The notes: a model not told the origin generated them from the letters alone. Numbered from the stretch's first letter, positions 1-9,533 are shown. The stretch: 64,000 nucleotides of DNA from Pantoea phytobeneficialis (GCF_009728735.1 NZ_CP024637.1:1-64000); one strand, 5' to 3'. Numbers and translations: made by a program.

Positions 1-276
1 GTGGTACCGGTGGAAAAAACGTCCGGGAGCTCAGTCAGGGGGCGTGCGCGGATGTCAAAAACAGGCCCGGCAGACGTAAGGGCGAAACTGTATATGGCGG
101 CGATCGTAGCGATCAGGTGGAATGCCCCGGCGAAGGCGCTGTACCAGAGGCTAATCGCGAAGGGCAAAGCCAGCAAGGCCGCGCTTGGAGCGGTGATGCG
201 CAAGCTGGTTCATCAGTGCTTCGGGGTGCTGAAAACGCGGATGAAGTGGGATGAAAATTACGCAGCTACCGCTTGA
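1..276 (+). CDS. IS110-family transposase, C-terminal part (cut by window edge)
   Basis: The reading frame is open from the first base and ends at a TGA at 274-276, so only about the last 91 residues are visible. The sequence has the look of the C-terminal transposase_20 half of IS110/IS116/IS902 transposases: a Ser-Gly-x-x-x-x-Gly-Arg stretch, SKTGPADVRAKLYMAA, then a run ending LVHQCFGVLKTR. IS110 enzymes are DEDD-type recombinases that move circular intermediates. The catalytic Ser region would lie near residues 8-20 of this piece. The element's right end should lie in the 28 nt before the next gene, but I cannot define it without the left end. Whether the copy is intact cannot be judged here. 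Confidence 0.8.
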   Translation: MVPVEKTSGSSVRGRARMSKTGPADVRAKLYMAAIVAIRWNAPAKALYQRLIAKGKASKAALGAVMRKLVHQCFGVLKTRMKWDENYAATA

Positions 277-304
277 CGTTCAAGACGGTAGCTACGGATT
301 TTCA

Positions 305-766
305 TCACAGCAGTTGAGCAATGCCCCACAGCGCTAATGCGTGATCATCTTCTGACGGTAAACCGCTAACGCTTACCGCACCAAACACCGCGCCTTGCGG
401 ATTGAGCAGTGGGAAAGAACCACCGTGATCGGTGTAATCCGCCTGATTGATAAACGCCTGTTTTTCCATCCGTTCACCTTTCTGCTCATTGAGCATCCCG
501 ACGTACAGCGAAGAGTGACCGCTGCGCAGCACGGTATTACGTTTACGGCGCATCCACTCGAGATTTTCCGCACAGGAACCTGGCAACGCCGCCAGAAACA
601 ACACCTGACCAAACCCATAGACTTCGATGGACACCGGTGCCTGCGCTTCACGCGCACGCTGCTGAATGCGCTGGCCAATCTGCCAGGCGAGGTCAAAATC
701 AAACTGCGGCAGACGATGTTCCGCTTCCTGCTGTAACAGGCTTTCCAGACTGGGCGATGATGACAT
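305..766 (-). CDS. UPF0303/DUF336 (HbpS/GlcG-like) protein
   Basis: This is a 153-residue soluble protein of the UPF0303 family, within the DUF336 (GlcG/HbpS-like) fold group. Relatives bind haem or corrinoid-like ligands or have unknown roles, so no reaction can be assigned. The start is the ATG at 766, because GAGGAAGT lies 5-12 nt upstream (771-778). A longer frame to 829 has no such site. The C-terminal part has the family's glycine-rich run (DHGGSFPL, then GAVSVSGL). It lies downstream of, and on the same strand as, the LacI regulator with an 84-nt gap, and could share its transcript. Confidence 0.8.
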   Translation of the reverse strand: MSSSPSLESLLQQEAEHRLPQFDFDLAWQIGQRIQQRAREAQAPVSIEVYGFGQVLFLAALPGSCAENLEWMRRKRNTVLRSGHSSLYVGMLNEQKGERMEKQAFINQADYTDHGGSFPLLNPQGAVFGAVSVSGLPSEDDHALALWGIAQLL

Positions 767-850
767 AGTGACTTCCTCTCCATATGAAATATAATTTCCA
801 CATTTTATAACATGGAAAATATTTTTCATAAGTGAAAAGGATCACACGGC

Positions 851-1864
851 TTAACCGGAAGCGCGAGAAATCATCTCGAAGCCCATATCGATAATCGGGG
901 TGGCGACAGCGCCCCCCTGCAAACACGTCAGAAGCTGCTGCGCCGCCAGTCGTCCCATTGCTTGTCGGTCAACTCTCACCGTCGAAATCGCTGGAAAGTT
1001 TGCAGCAGCAAAATCGAGATCGCCAAAACCAATCACCGCCAGTTGCTGCGGCACAGCCAAACCACGCGCCTGTGCCTCCATCAACGCCCCCTGTGCCAGG
1101 GTATCGGAACTGCACACCATCACATCCACCGTAGGATCGGCATTCAGCAACTCGGCACAGGCCTCACGTCCACGTACCATCAATGCCGGAAGCGCGACCG
1201 CCACATCCGCCAGCGGTGCTATACCCTGCGTCTGAAGCGCCTCCAGTAAGCCTTGCTTACGTTGCAGCGCACGACGGTCATCGGTCCAAATCAACGCCGG
1301 GCGTTGATAACCACGATCCGCAAGATAAGCCGCAACACGCGCCCCCACCTTTTCATGCGAGAAACCCACCAGCATATCTATCGGCGTCGGCGTCATGTCC
1401 CAAATTTCCACCACCGGCACATCAGCCTGAAGTAACACTTTCTTCAGTTGGCTGCTGTGATGGATACCGGTCAGAACGATGCCATCCGGCCGTCGCGACA
1501 GCAAAGTGGCGACGGTTTCTGCCTCGGTTTCGGTGCCATAACCGGTGACACACAGCAGCATATGGTAGCCGTTCGCACTCAACGTATCGTTCAGACTCTG
1601 GATGGTATCGACAAACATGTTGTTATTGATTTGCGGCACCACCACGGCAATCAGACGACTGCGATTGCTGGCCAGACTGCCTGCCTGCGCATTGGGGATA
1701 TAACCGGTGGCATTCACCGCCGCCAGCACTTTCTCCACGGTAGCGGGACGTACCTGCTGGGGCGAATTTAACGCACGGCTGACGGTCATCGGCGAAATGC
1801 CGGCGACTCGCGCCACATCCTCCAGCGTAGGCGCACTTTTGCGCGCCGGGTTGCGTTGTTTCAT
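851..1864 (-). CDS. LacI-family transcriptional regulator
   Basis: 337 residues with the standard LacI/GalR plan. The helix-turn-helix is at about 12-35 (TLEDVARVAGISPMTVSRAL) and the hinge helix near 55-65. A periplasmic-binding-protein-like effector domain fills the rest and starts with RLIAVVVPQINNNMF. It most resembles the GntR-like branch that controls sugar-acid catabolism. It is transcribed away from the talarate/galactarate dehydratase gene, and two near-identical palindromes lie in the shared 190-nt control region. A local repressor of that gene, relieved by an aldarate-derived effector, is the simplest reading. The effector is inferred from position only. Confidence 0.9.
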   Translation of the reverse strand: MKQRNPARKSAPTLEDVARVAGISPMTVSRALNSPQQVRPATVEKVLAAVNATGYIPNAQAGSLASNRSRLIAVVVPQINNNMFVDTIQSLNDTLSANGYHMLLCVTGYGTETEAETVATLLSRRPDGIVLTGIHHSSQLKKVLLQADVPVVEIWDMTPTPIDMLVGFSHEKVGARVAAYLADRGYQRPALIWTDDRRALQRKQGLLEALQTQGIAPLADVAVALPALMVRGREACAELLNADPTVDVMVCSSDTLAQGALMEAQARGLAVPQQLAVIGFGDLDFAAANFPAISTVRVDRQAMGRLAAQQLLTCLQGGAVATPIIDMGFEMISRASG

Positions 1865-1923
1865 GGCAGCTCAGAATCAGAATGGAAGGTGCACAGCATA
1901 ACGCAAAACGAAACAACCCGGTT

Positions 1924-1941
1924 AATGTTAGGGCTATCATT
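1924..1941. promoter_or_regulatory. Candidate LacI-family operator 1
   Basis: AATGTTAGGGCTATCATT is an 18-nt imperfect palindrome about 60 nt upstream of the lacI-type gene start. It shares 16 of 18 positions with a second site at 2022-2039 in the same intergenic region, the pattern expected for a two-site LacI-family repressor. Binding is inferred. Confidence 0.55.
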
Positions 1942-2021
1942 AAAATCACAAGAATGATGAAAGTGTGATCTGCAATACATTAATGGTGGGTAACAATGGC
2001 GCATAGTCCTCTCAGCACAAA

Positions 2022-2039
2022 AATGTTAGCGCAATCATT
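2022..2039. promoter_or_regulatory. Candidate LacI-family operator 2
   Basis: AATGTTAGCGCAATCATT has a central GCGC like classical LacI-family operators. It ends 15 nt before the dehydratase ATG and so overlaps its leader. The Shine-Dalgarno GGGAG follows at 2043-2047. Together with the site at 1924-1941 it brackets the divergent promoters. Confidence 0.55.
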
Positions 2040-2054
2040 TAACGGGAGAATCAT

Positions 2055-3248
2055 ATGTCAGGTGTTAATTCCACCGCAGTGAGTTATGCGAAAGCTCAGG
2101 GTTCAGGCACTGCTGCCGAGAGCGGCGATCGCATTGTCTGGGTCAATTTGTCGCTGGCCTTCCTGCCGCTGGCAACGCCGGTAAGCGATGCCAAGGTGCT
2201 GACCGGGCGCCAAAAACCGCTGACCGAAGTGGCGATCATCGTGGCGGAGATCGCCACCCGTGATGGTTTTGAAGGCATTGGTTTTAGCTACTCCAAACGT
2301 GCCGGGGGCCAGGGTATTTATGCTCACGCCTGTGAAATCGCAGATGCCCTGCTCGGGGAAGACCCCAACGATATCGACAAGATCTACACTAAACTGCTGT
2401 GGGCCGGTGCCTCGGTAGGCCGTAGTGGCATGGCGGTACAGGCGATTTCTCCGTTCGATATCGCGCTGTGGGATATGAAAGCACGCCGCGCCCAGCTCCC
2501 GCTGGCGAAACTACTCGGTGCGCATCGTGATTCGGTGCAGTGCTACAACACCTCTGGTGGCTTCCTGCACACCCCGCTTGATCAGGTGATCAAGAACGTG
2601 GCGATCTCACGCGAAAACGGCATTGGTGGCATCAAGATAAAAGTCGGACAGCCCAATACTGCCGAGGATCTGCGTCGCCTGACGGCAGTACGCCAGACAT
2701 TAGGCGACGATTTCCCGCTGATGGTCGATGCCAATCAGCAGTGGGATCGTGAAACCGCCATCCGCATGGGCCGTAAAATGGAACAATTCAATCTGGTATG
2801 GATTGAAGAACCGCTGGACGCTTACGATGTGGAGGGGCACGCTGCCCTGACGGCCGCGCTGGATACCCCGATCGCCACCGGTGAGATGCTCACCAGCTTC
2901 CGCGAGCATGAACAATTGATCCTCGGTAACGCCAGCGACTTTGTGCAGCCCGATGCGCCGCGCGTCGGCGGTATCACGCCCTTTTTGAAGATTATGGATC
3001 TGGCCGCACGCCACGGACGCAAGCTGGCACCGCATTTTGCCATGGAAATCCATATTCACCTGGCGGCGACCTATCCGATTGAACCCTGGCTGGAACATTT
3101 TGAGTGGCTCAATCCGCTGTTTAATGAACAGCTGGAGCTGCGTGACGGGCGGATGTGGATCTCTGACCGCCACGGCCTCGGCTTCAGCCTGAGCGAACAG
3201 GCGCGGCGCTGGACCACATTGACGCACAGCGTGGGTAAACGCCCCTGA
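2055..3248 (+). CDS. L-talarate/galactarate dehydratase (enolase superfamily)
   Basis: 397 residues, closely matching from memory the Salmonella TalrD/GalrD protein (398 residues) over its whole length. This mandelate-racemase-subgroup enzyme dehydrates L-talarate or galactarate to 5-keto-4-deoxy-glucarate in the cytoplasm. The KxK motif is at K194/K196, the metal-ligand region at D225-N227, E251 and E277, and the catalytic His is H327 in PHFAMEIH. These equal the family's K197 and H328 less one. GGGAG precedes the ATG. No uptake permease or KDG aldolase adjoins it. It faces a LacI regulator, whose two putative operators sit in the shared promoter. Confidence 0.92.
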   Translation: MSGVNSTAVSYAKAQGSGTAAESGDRIVWVNLSLAFLPLATPVSDAKVLTGRQKPLTEVAIIVAEIATRDGFEGIGFSYSKRAGGQGIYAHACEIADALLGEDPNDIDKIYTKLLWAGASVGRSGMAVQAISPFDIALWDMKARRAQLPLAKLLGAHRDSVQCYNTSGGFLHTPLDQVIKNVAISRENGIGGIKIKVGQPNTAEDLRRLTAVRQTLGDDFPLMVDANQQWDRETAIRMGRKMEQFNLVWIEEPLDAYDVEGHAALTAALDTPIATGEMLTSFREHEQLILGNASDFVQPDAPRVGGITPFLKIMDLAARHGRKLAPHFAMEIHIHLAATYPIEPWLEHFEWLNPLFNEQLELRDGRMWISDRHGLGFSLSEQARRWTTLTHSVGKRP

Positions 3249-3260
3249 TCGGTCGCCATT

Positions 3261-3290
3261 CGTAGCGGCGCGATTTATCGCGCCGATACG
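3261..3290. repeat. GC-rich palindromic intergenic repeat
   Basis: A single stem-loop unit (CGTAGCGGCGCGATTTATCG followed by CGCCGATACG) in the 49-nt gap between two convergent genes. It belongs to the family repeated through the window and could act as a bidirectional terminator or mRNA-end stabiliser. No T-tract follows. Confidence 0.75.
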
Positions 3291-3297
3291 TGTGACA

Positions 3298-4692
3298 TCA
3301 CGCCTTATCAGGCATATTCTCGCTGCGTTGCGCTTTCGCCAACGTACGGGCCAGCAGCGAGGAATACAGGGGTTTGCCGCCGAAGAATTGCGCCGCCAGC
3401 GTTGCGCCAAGACAGGTGATGATCATCGGTAAAATCAGTTGATAGTTATTGGTCATCTCCAGTACCAGCACAATCCCGGTCAGTGGCGCACGCACCGACG
3501 CGGCAAACAACGCTCCCATTCCGGCGACAGCAAAGGTCGCCGCTTCCAGCTGATAGCCAGGAAACCAGTGGGCGCACAGCTGGCCGAAACAGGTGCCTAA
3601 CAAGGTGCCGAGCGTCAACATCGGCGCGAAAATCCCACCAGGCGCACCGGAGGCAAAGCAGCAGATGGTGATCACCACACGCAGGGCGAACAAGGCAAAC
3701 AAGCTAAGGGCAGTGAAATGACCGGCGGAGAAATCCGGGATCAAGGTAATACCACCGCTAATCGCCTCCGGCAGCACCAGCCCCAACACACCGCATATGC
3801 CTGCCAGCAGGCTGCCCCAGAGCACCCACGGGGTGGTGCGTCCGTGATGCAAACGCTGAAACTGATCCTGAGTCCAGAAAATCAGGCGATTAAACGCCAC
3901 GCCGCAGCCCCCAAACACCACACCCAGCAGCAAATAAAGCCACAGCGTCTGCGTCGGCGCATCCTTTAACTGGCCGATATTGATAATCGCCTCATTGCCG
4001 TTAAACAACCGAAACACGATGCTCGACATAATGACACCGACAAACACCGCTTTAATTGAAATCAGGCTGTAGCGAAACTGCGGGCGCATCTCCTCGATGA
4101 TAAACAGGATACCCGCCAGTGGCGCATTAAACGCCGCCGCGAGTCCTGCCGCCGCACCGGTTGCCAGCAGGGTATGACGCGATTCAGAAGACTTCACCCG
4201 GAACATATCCAGACACATGCGGCCAATATTGCCGCCCAGCTGCACCGTCGGCCCCTCGCGTCCCAGCACCATGCCGGAACCCAACGCCCCCATGCCGCCG
4301 ATAAATTTAACCGGCAGCACGCGCCACCAGCGCACCGGCCTTAACTCCTCCAGCGCCCCTTCAATCTCAGGGATGCCGGAGCCTCCTGCCTCTGGCGCAA
4401 AACGTCGCACCAGCCAGTAACCTAACGCCCCGAGTAGCGCGGCGGCAAAGAAGGCACACAAGACATTCAACAGCGGATTATCCGCCTGGTCAGTCAGCCA
4501 GTTCACCCGCGAAGCAAAAATGAAGTTCACCGCTTTATCAAATGCCACCGCCACCAGCCCGGTCAGCACCCCAACCAGCGCCGCCAACAATAGCAACGCC
4601 ACCGGTGTTTTATCGCGCCGCAATAAACGTTGCAGCAACAAAAAGCGTCCTTCACGCATGATCGGTTGTGCCGAATTTTCTGTAACAGACAT
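3298..4692 (-). CDS. clcA: H+/Cl- exchange transporter ClcA
   Basis: 464 residues, close to the 473 of E. coli ClcA, an inner-membrane 2 Cl-/1 H+ antiporter used in extreme acid resistance. All selectivity-filter signatures are visible: [11 protein letters not shown] (central Ser), [15 protein letters not shown] (gating Glu) and the proton Glu in [13 protein letters not shown] late [10 protein letters not shown] block precedes the Tyr-bearing C-terminal helices. About 11-12 hydrophobic segments run through it, and there are no C-terminal CBS domains. The ATG at 4692 is chosen because GAGG lies 7 nt upstream. A longer frame to 4755 would run into the preceding cupin gene. It starts 17 nt after that gene ends, so the two form an operon. 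Confidence 0.92.
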   Translation of the reverse strand: MSVTENSAQPIMREGRFLLLQRLLRRDKTPVALLLLAALVGVLTGLVAVAFDKAVNFIFASRVNWLTDQADNPLLNVLCAFFAAALLGALGYWLVRRFAPEAGGSGIPEIEGALEELRPVRWWRVLPVKFIGGMGALGSGMVLGREGPTVQLGGNIGRMCLDMFRVKSSESRHTLLATGAAAGLAAAFNAPLAGILFIIEEMRPQFRYSLISIKAVFVGVIMSSIVFRLFNGNEAIINIGQLKDAPTQTLWLYLLLGVVFGGCGVAFNRLIFWTQDQFQRLHHGRTTPWVLWGSLLAGICGVLGLVLPEAISGGITLIPDFSAGHFTALSLFALFALRVVITICCFASGAPGGIFAPMLTLGTLLGTCFGQLCAHWFPGYQLEAATFAVAGMGALFAASVRAPLTGIVLVLEMTNNYQLILPMIITCLGATLAAQFFGGKPLYSSLLARTLAKAQRSENMPDKA

Positions 4693-4709
4693 ACCCATCC
4701 TCAGTTTTT

Positions 4710-5060
4710 TCACGCCGCCGTGTCGGCGATGTCTCCGTAATGCACTGCCAGCCATACGGTTGGCGGTTCTGCTGACGTCCAGTTAACGCGATGACGGCAA
4801 CCGGGCGGAATAGCAACGAAATCCCCCACCCGCAGGTGGCGCTCCTGTAACTCGCCTTCCAACTGCAATCCGGCTTCACCCTGGACGATCAACACCCACT
4901 CGCCCTGTGTCTGGCAATACCAGAAATCCGGCGGGCTGGCCTGACCGGTCGACACGATACGTTCGATAAGCAAATTGGGTGCGGAAAGCAGTTGTTCAAA
5001 AGTTTCGGCACTGCCTGCCTGAGCGACGGCGGGGAATGCCTGCAACAGGTTGGTTAACAT
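4710..5060 (-). CDS. Small cupin-domain protein
   Basis: 116 residues forming one cupin beta-barrel. A metal-site-like pattern can be traced ([14 protein letters not shown], then [14 protein letters not shown]), so a bound metal is plausible. Relatives are annotated only as cupin proteins. It is the promoter-proximal gene of a two-gene minus-strand unit with clcA and is divergent from the glutaminase. That suggests an acid-stress or amino-acid context but gives no specific function. Confidence 0.8.
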   Translation of the reverse strand: MLTNLLQAFPAVAQAGSAETFEQLLSAPNLLIERIVSTGQASPPDFWYCQTQGEWVLIVQGEAGLQLEGELQERHLRVGDFVAIPPGCRHRVNWTSAEPPTVWLAVHYGDIADTAA

Positions 5061-5206
5061 GCGGGGATCTCATCATGGCTGCAAATATGCTGCACTGTAA
5101 CGCAGGCTTCACCCTGATTGCTCACAGTTTTTTGTTGCACCAATTGACGTTCAGCACACAAATCCCGATCATCCCCGCCGAAAATGGCTATGCATGGAGC
5201 ATCACG

Positions 5207-6130
5207 GTGTCAGAACTCAGTAACGCATTGCTGGAAGAAATTATTGAAGAAGTTCGGCCACTTACCCGCCAGGGAAAAGTCGCTGACTATATCCCGGCGC
5301 TGGCCGGTATCTCGCCCGATCAACTGGGGATGGCGGTTTATGCCGCCGATGGCAGCCATTATCAGGCCGGGGATGCCGATACGCGTTTTTCGATTCAGTC
5401 GATCTCGAAAGTGCTGTCGCTGACGGTAGCACTGACGTTATATGACGAACCAGAGATCTGGCAGCGTGTTGGCAAAGAGCCTTCGGGCCAGGCATTTAAC
5501 TCGTTGGTGCAGCTGGAGCTGGAACAGGGCAAGCCGCGTAACCCGTTTATTAATGCCGGGGCGCTGGTGATGTGTGATCTGCTGGAGAGCCGTCTGACCG
5601 CACCGCGCCTGCGTATGCTGGAGATTGTACGGCGTCTGGCACAGCAGAATGACATCAACTATGACCGGGTGGTGGCACGTTCCGAGTATGAACATTCGGC
5701 GCGTAATGCGGCGATTGCCTGGCTGATGAAATCCTTCGGCAATTTCCACAATGATGTCAGCAAAGTGATGGAAACCTATTTCCACTACTGCTCGCTGGCA
5801 ATGAGTTGCAATGAGCTGGCCCGCACCTTCTTCTATCTTGCCAATCAGGGGCGCAGCCTGGGTGAGGATGTCACGGTGATTTCTCCCCGCCATGCCCGTC
5901 AGGTGAACGCCCTGATGATGACCAGCGGAATGTATGACGGTGCCGGTGAATTCGCCTGGCGCGTGGGGATGCCGGCAAAATCAGGTGTGGGCGGCGGCAT
6001 TGTCGCGGTGATCCCCGGCGTGATGAGTATCGCGGTGTGGTCACCCGCACTGGATAGTTCGGGCAACTCACTGGCGGGAACGGTGATGCTGGAGAAGCTA
6101 ACGGAGCGTCTGGGGCGATCGATTTTTTAG
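5207..6130 (+). CDS. glsB: Glutaminase, YneH type
   Basis: 307 residues, very like E. coli YneH/GlsB (308). It hydrolyses L-glutamine to glutamate and ammonia in the cytoplasm through a serine-dependent beta-lactamase-like fold. The S-x-x-K catalytic pair is in FSIQSISKV (S65, K68). Other family blocks are [30 protein letters not shown] and the late [13 protein letters not shown] choose the GTG at 5207: it gives the family length and GGAG lies 8 nt upstream. An open frame extends back to 4979 but would overlap the divergent cupin gene. ClcA and a glutaminase side by side recall acid-resistance gene sets, but this is only suggestive. Confidence 0.9.
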   Translation: MSELSNALLEEIIEEVRPLTRQGKVADYIPALAGISPDQLGMAVYAADGSHYQAGDADTRFSIQSISKVLSLTVALTLYDEPEIWQRVGKEPSGQAFNSLVQLELEQGKPRNPFINAGALVMCDLLESRLTAPRLRMLEIVRRLAQQNDINYDRVVARSEYEHSARNAAIAWLMKSFGNFHNDVSKVMETYFHYCSLAMSCNELARTFFYLANQGRSLGEDVTVISPRHARQVNALMMTSGMYDGAGEFAWRVGMPAKSGVGGGIVAVIPGVMSIAVWSPALDSSGNSLAGTVMLEKLTERLGRSIF

Positions 6131-6137
6131 TCACGCC

Positions 6138-6220
6138 CAGATACGCGCGATAAATCGCGCAGCTACGGTTTGCTGCGCATTCCGTATCACTCGTCCGTAA
6201 CGGCGTGATTTATCACGCGG
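6138..6220. repeat. Paired GC-rich palindromic repeats
   Basis: Two units in opposite orientation: GCGCGATAAATCGCGCAGCT near 6143-6164 and GTAACGGCGTGATTTATCACGC near 6197-6218. They fill the gap between the convergent glutaminase and hydroxyacid dehydrogenase genes, a BIME-like arrangement. Confidence 0.7.
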
Positions 6221-6231
6221 GTTTTAACACA

Positions 6232-7173
6232 TTAACTCACCACATTCCGCGCCGTCCCCTGCCAAAACGCGTCCAGGTTGTTTTCAATGCCGCGCAGCAG
6301 GTTTGCGACGCCCTGTTGGCTGGCCCAGGCAATATGCGGGGTCAACAACAGGTTTGGCACATCTGCTTGCAACAGGGGATGAGAGGCTGCGGGGGGTTCG
6401 CTGCTCAACACATCCAGCGCCGCACCGGCAATCACGCCCTGCCGCAGCGCATGGGCCAGATCGGTTTCGTTAATCAACCCACCGCGCGCGGTGTTGATAA
6501 GCCAGGCAGACGGCTTCATCTGCGCCAGCGCCGCCAGATTGATAAGCTGTTTGGTTTCAGGCGTCAGCGGGCAGTGCAGCGTCACAACATCGCTCTGCGC
6601 CAGCACCTGTTCGAAAGAGGTATAGCCCGGACGGACTTCCTGACTGCCCTGGCGATCGGCATAAAGCACCTTCATCCCCAGCGCCTGTGCCATCTCCCCC
6701 ACTGCGCGGCCAATGTCGCCTTTACCCACAACGCCAAGCGTTGCGCCACAGATATCCTGAATCGGCTGACGATGGACACAAAAATGCGTTGAGGCCGGCC
6801 AGGCGCTGCGCGTGTGGTTGATGTAATCGACCAGATGACGCCGCAGAGCAAACAAAAAGCCGATCACCCCCTCCGCCACGCTACGCGTCGAGTAACCGGG
6901 CACATTGCTCACCACCACACCGCGTTCACGACAGCTGGTCAGATCAATACAATCGTATCCAGTTGCCGCGACACACACGTAGCGTAACGCGGGTAACTGG
7001 CGGAGCGTGTCTGCACGCAGCGGCACCTTGTTGGTGATCACTATTTCCGCATCATGTAACACATGAACAATCTCCGCCAGCGAGGTGGTGCCACGATAGC
7101 GCCAGTCGGTACACCAATGTGGGCGTTGTGGCGCATGCGGCAAGGTATCGCCGTCGAGGGTAACAATCTTCAT
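6232..7173 (-). CDS. D-2-hydroxyacid dehydrogenase (glycerate-dehydrogenase-like)
   Basis: 313 residues of the NAD(P)-dependent D-isomer-specific 2-hydroxyacid dehydrogenase family. The catalytic-domain start is followed by a Rossmann fold with GATLGVVGKGDIGRAV at about 144-159. The substrate Arg is in NTARGGLINE, the acidic residue in LDVLSSEPP, and the catalytic His in TPHIAWAS. The family reduces hydroxypyruvate, glyoxylate or other 2-keto acids, and the exact substrate is not visible. It stands alone with its own 180-nt upstream region. A D-lactate-type role is possible but less like the sequence. Confidence 0.85.
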   Translation of the reverse strand: MKIVTLDGDTLPHAPQRPHWCTDWRYRGTTSLAEIVHVLHDAEIVITNKVPLRADTLRQLPALRYVCVAATGYDCIDLTSCRERGVVVSNVPGYSTRSVAEGVIGFLFALRRHLVDYINHTRSAWPASTHFCVHRQPIQDICGATLGVVGKGDIGRAVGEMAQALGMKVLYADRQGSQEVRPGYTSFEQVLAQSDVVTLHCPLTPETKQLINLAALAQMKPSAWLINTARGGLINETDLAHALRQGVIAGAALDVLSSEPPAASHPLLQADVPNLLLTPHIAWASQQGVANLLRGIENNLDAFWQGTARNVVS

Positions 7174-7352
7174 CGCGTTATTGTTTCCGTAGTGATCTGC
7201 TTAAGTTGCATTAAGGTTAACAAAAGCTGGGTGTTAAGTGATTATTTTCAAAAGGTGCGAATTTTTTCTTAAATGCCGCCAGTTTTTTTAACCCTTCCAG
7301 GGTAATCGCGTTACACTTCCGCCCAATTTAATCAGTCACCTCCGTTTTTACC

Positions 7353-7751
7353 ATGACGTTTTCAGCCACATTTCGCCAGCGCCTGACTGCCTGCATCGCC
7401 ATCGTGGCGGTGTTGCTGCTGTTTGTCGCCCCGGTGGTGTCGAAAACGCTGTTGGAACGAGAAAACCGTGCGCAAAGCATGATGGCTGATATGCCGATGC
7501 ACCACGCGGCAATGCCGGATATGGCCATGCCTGGCATGGACCATCACAGGATGGACGAAGGTGAGTTCGCCTGCGGCTACTGTGACCTGCTGGTACATGT
7601 GCCGCTGATGATGTGGGTATTTATCCCCTTCATCTGGTTGATGCTGGTGATCTCCCGCGCGCCGCCTCTCCCCTGCCTTATCACCCCGGTGATCCGCCGC
7701 CCGACGGGCATCCACCGACCACGGGCACCGCCAGCAACATCCTTCTGCTGA
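7353..7751 (+). CDS. DUF2946 membrane protein
   Basis: 132 residues of the DUF2946 family. An N-terminal signal or membrane segment (about 10-30) is followed by a Met/His-rich stretch at about 42-67 with repeated M-P-x-H and M-P-G-M units, and a CGYC pair at about 74-77. A second hydrophobic segment lies at about 82-100. Met/His-rich loops and CxxC pairs are typical of copper-handling proteins, but the family has no established function. It lies 69 nt upstream of the PepSY gene on the same strand, a common pairing near copper or siderophore-iron genes. The C-terminal tail is proline- and arginine-rich. Confidence 0.75.
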   Translation: MTFSATFRQRLTACIAIVAVLLLFVAPVVSKTLLERENRAQSMMADMPMHHAAMPDMAMPGMDHHRMDEGEFACGYCDLLVHVPLMMWVFIPFIWLMLVISRAPPLPCLITPVIRRPTGIHRPRAPPATSFC

Positions 7752-7820
7752 TACGATTTGATCCGCAGCGCATCCGCCAGGATGACGCTTACGTATTCTT
7801 TTATCGGAAGGAAGACGGCT

Positions 7821-9533
7821 TTGTCTGTTGTTCACTCTGCGGCACCGCGCGGCGCGGTGCTTAATCTGCTACGCCGCTTACATTTTTACATTGGCCTGTT
7901 TGTCGCTCCCTTTATCTTTGTTGCCGCCCTGAGCGGCACCTTATATGTGCTGACGCCGCAACTGGAAAACCTGTTGTATAAAGATGCGCTGTACGTGCAA
8001 CCCAACGGCGAGGCGCAGCCGTTGTCGGCGCAAATCACGGCTGCCCGTGCTTATGCCGGAGAGAACAAACGCATCTATGCGGTACGCCCGGCCCCCGAAG
8101 CCCGCGATACCACGCGGGTGCAATTTAGCGACCCGACGCTGGGGGCGTCACAATCGCGAGCGGTGTTTATCGATCCTTATACCTTGCAGGTGAAAGGCGA
8201 TATGACGGTGTACGGCACCAGCGGCGTGTTGCCACTGCGCACCACCCTGGACCTGCTTCACAGTAGCCTGCTGCTGGGTGATTTTGGGCGTAATTACAGT
8301 GAACTGGCGGCATCCTGGTTGTGGGTGGCCGCAGTGGGCGGCGTGCTGTTGTGGCTGGGTACGCGCCCGCGCCGTAAAGCGAAAGCACCGCGAGGACGTT
8401 TTGCCTTCAGCCGCCACTGGCATATCACCCTCGGCCTGACGTTGCTCCTTGGTTTGGTGTTTTTCTCGGTAACCGGGCTGACCTGGTCACAGTGGGCAGG
8501 CGGCAATATCGATCGCTGGCGTACCGAACTGAACTGGCTGACACCGCAGGTCAACACGGCGCTGAATAACGATGAACCGACTCGTCCTGCCGATCCCCAT
8601 GCCGACCATCAAAGTATGCCGGGGATGGATATGTCGACGATGGTGATGTCCGTACAACAGGGACCGGTGAACCGAGCGGATGCTGACTGGGACCGCGTAC
8701 TCAACGCCGCGCGTGCCAACGGTATCTCAGCCGCCAAAGTTGAACTGCGTCAGCCGAAAAGCGTCGGTAAAGCCTGGACGGTGAGCGAAATTGATCGTAG
8801 CTGGCCAACTCAGGTAGATGCCGTTTCGGTTAATCCGCAGGATTTCACCATTGTCGATCATGTCTGGTTTGATCGCTTCCCGCTGGTTGCCAGGCTAACG
8901 CGCTGGGGGGTGGATGCGCATATGGGCGTGTTGTTCGGTTTGGCAAATCAGTTGTTGTTAGCGGCGTTTGGTCTTGGGTTGTGCACCATGATTGTACTGG
9001 GTTACCGCATGTGGTGGCTGCGCCGCCCGCAGCAGGCCGAAGCCAGCCCAACCCAAACCCTCACCGCCGCCTGGCTGGCGCTACCTCATTACGTGCAAGG
9101 TGCCTGCCTGTTGGTAGCGCTGGCGCTGGGCTATGCGTTGCCGGTGATGGGGATCAGCCTGCTGGCATTTTTGCTGGTCGATATTCTGCGCTGGCGCAAA
9201 CAACAGCGCCAGCCGGTTGATCAACAGACGTTGCTGGCTTCCCAGCAATCGCCGCTTGGCATTATTCGCGCGCGTTTTGCCGTGAAACGCAAGGAGATGC
9301 GCCATTTCCTTTATGGGCTGTGCGTGCTGGCGCTGATTGTGGGGACGGTGATCAGCAATGCCATCATTGGTGGGGTGATTGATCAATACGGTATTCCGTT
9401 CGGGCGTTGGTCGCTGGCAATGTATCTGACGCAGGGCTTTATGATTGCGCTGTATACCACGGTGTTTACCGCGCTGATGTCGATCCCACTGTGGTATTGG
9501 TTCCTTGGCGAGAAGGACGAGTCACAGCAATAA
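7821..9533 (+). CDS. PepSY-TM family membrane reductase-like protein
   Basis: About 570 residues with four to five hydrophobic segments. The first (LHFYIGLFVAPFIFVAALSG) is the PepSY-associated TM signature. Another follows the RFAFSRHWHITLG block, and further helices fill the C-terminus. PepSY-TM proteins such as FoxB and FiuB relatives reduce ferric siderophores or flavins at the inner membrane, and that role is inferred here. A periplasmic stretch has an HADHQSMPGMDMS Met/His cluster, echoing the DUF2946 neighbour. I prefer the TTG at 7821 because GGAAGGA lies 8 nt upstream. An ATG at 7782 and a TTG at 7758 are alternatives with weaker sites. Confidence 0.82.
   Translation: MSVVHSAAPRGAVLNLLRRLHFYIGLFVAPFIFVAALSGTLYVLTPQLENLLYKDALYVQPNGEAQPLSAQITAARAYAGENKRIYAVRPAPEARDTTRVQFSDPTLGASQSRAVFIDPYTLQVKGDMTVYGTSGVLPLRTTLDLLHSSLLLGDFGRNYSELAASWLWVAAVGGVLLWLGTRPRRKAKAPRGRFAFSRHWHITLGLTLLLGLVFFSVTGLTWSQWAGGNIDRWRTELNWLTPQVNTALNNDEPTRPADPHADHQSMPGMDMSTMVMSVQQGPVNRADADWDRVLNAARANGISAAKVELRQPKSVGKAWTVSEIDRSWPTQVDAVSVNPQDFTIVDHVWFDRFPLVARLTRWGVDAHMGVLFGLANQLLLAAFGLGLCTMIVLGYRMWWLRRPQQAEASPTQTLTAAWLALPHYVQGACLLVALALGYALPVMGISLLAFLLVDILRWRKQQRQPVDQQTLLASQQSPLGIIRARFAVKRKEMRHFLYGLCVLALIVGTVISNAIIGGVIDQYGIPFGRWSLAMYLTQGFMIALYTTVFTALMSIPLWYWFLGEKDESQQ

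Noticed and set aside
2700..3410. Minus-strand frame (about 236 codons) opposite the dehydratase
   Set aside because: Overlaps a clearly coding gene with catalytic motifs; composition is of the shadow type.
4979..5206. Longer N-terminus of the glutaminase
   Set aside because: Would overlap the divergent cupin gene and exceeds the family length; the GTG at 5207 fits.
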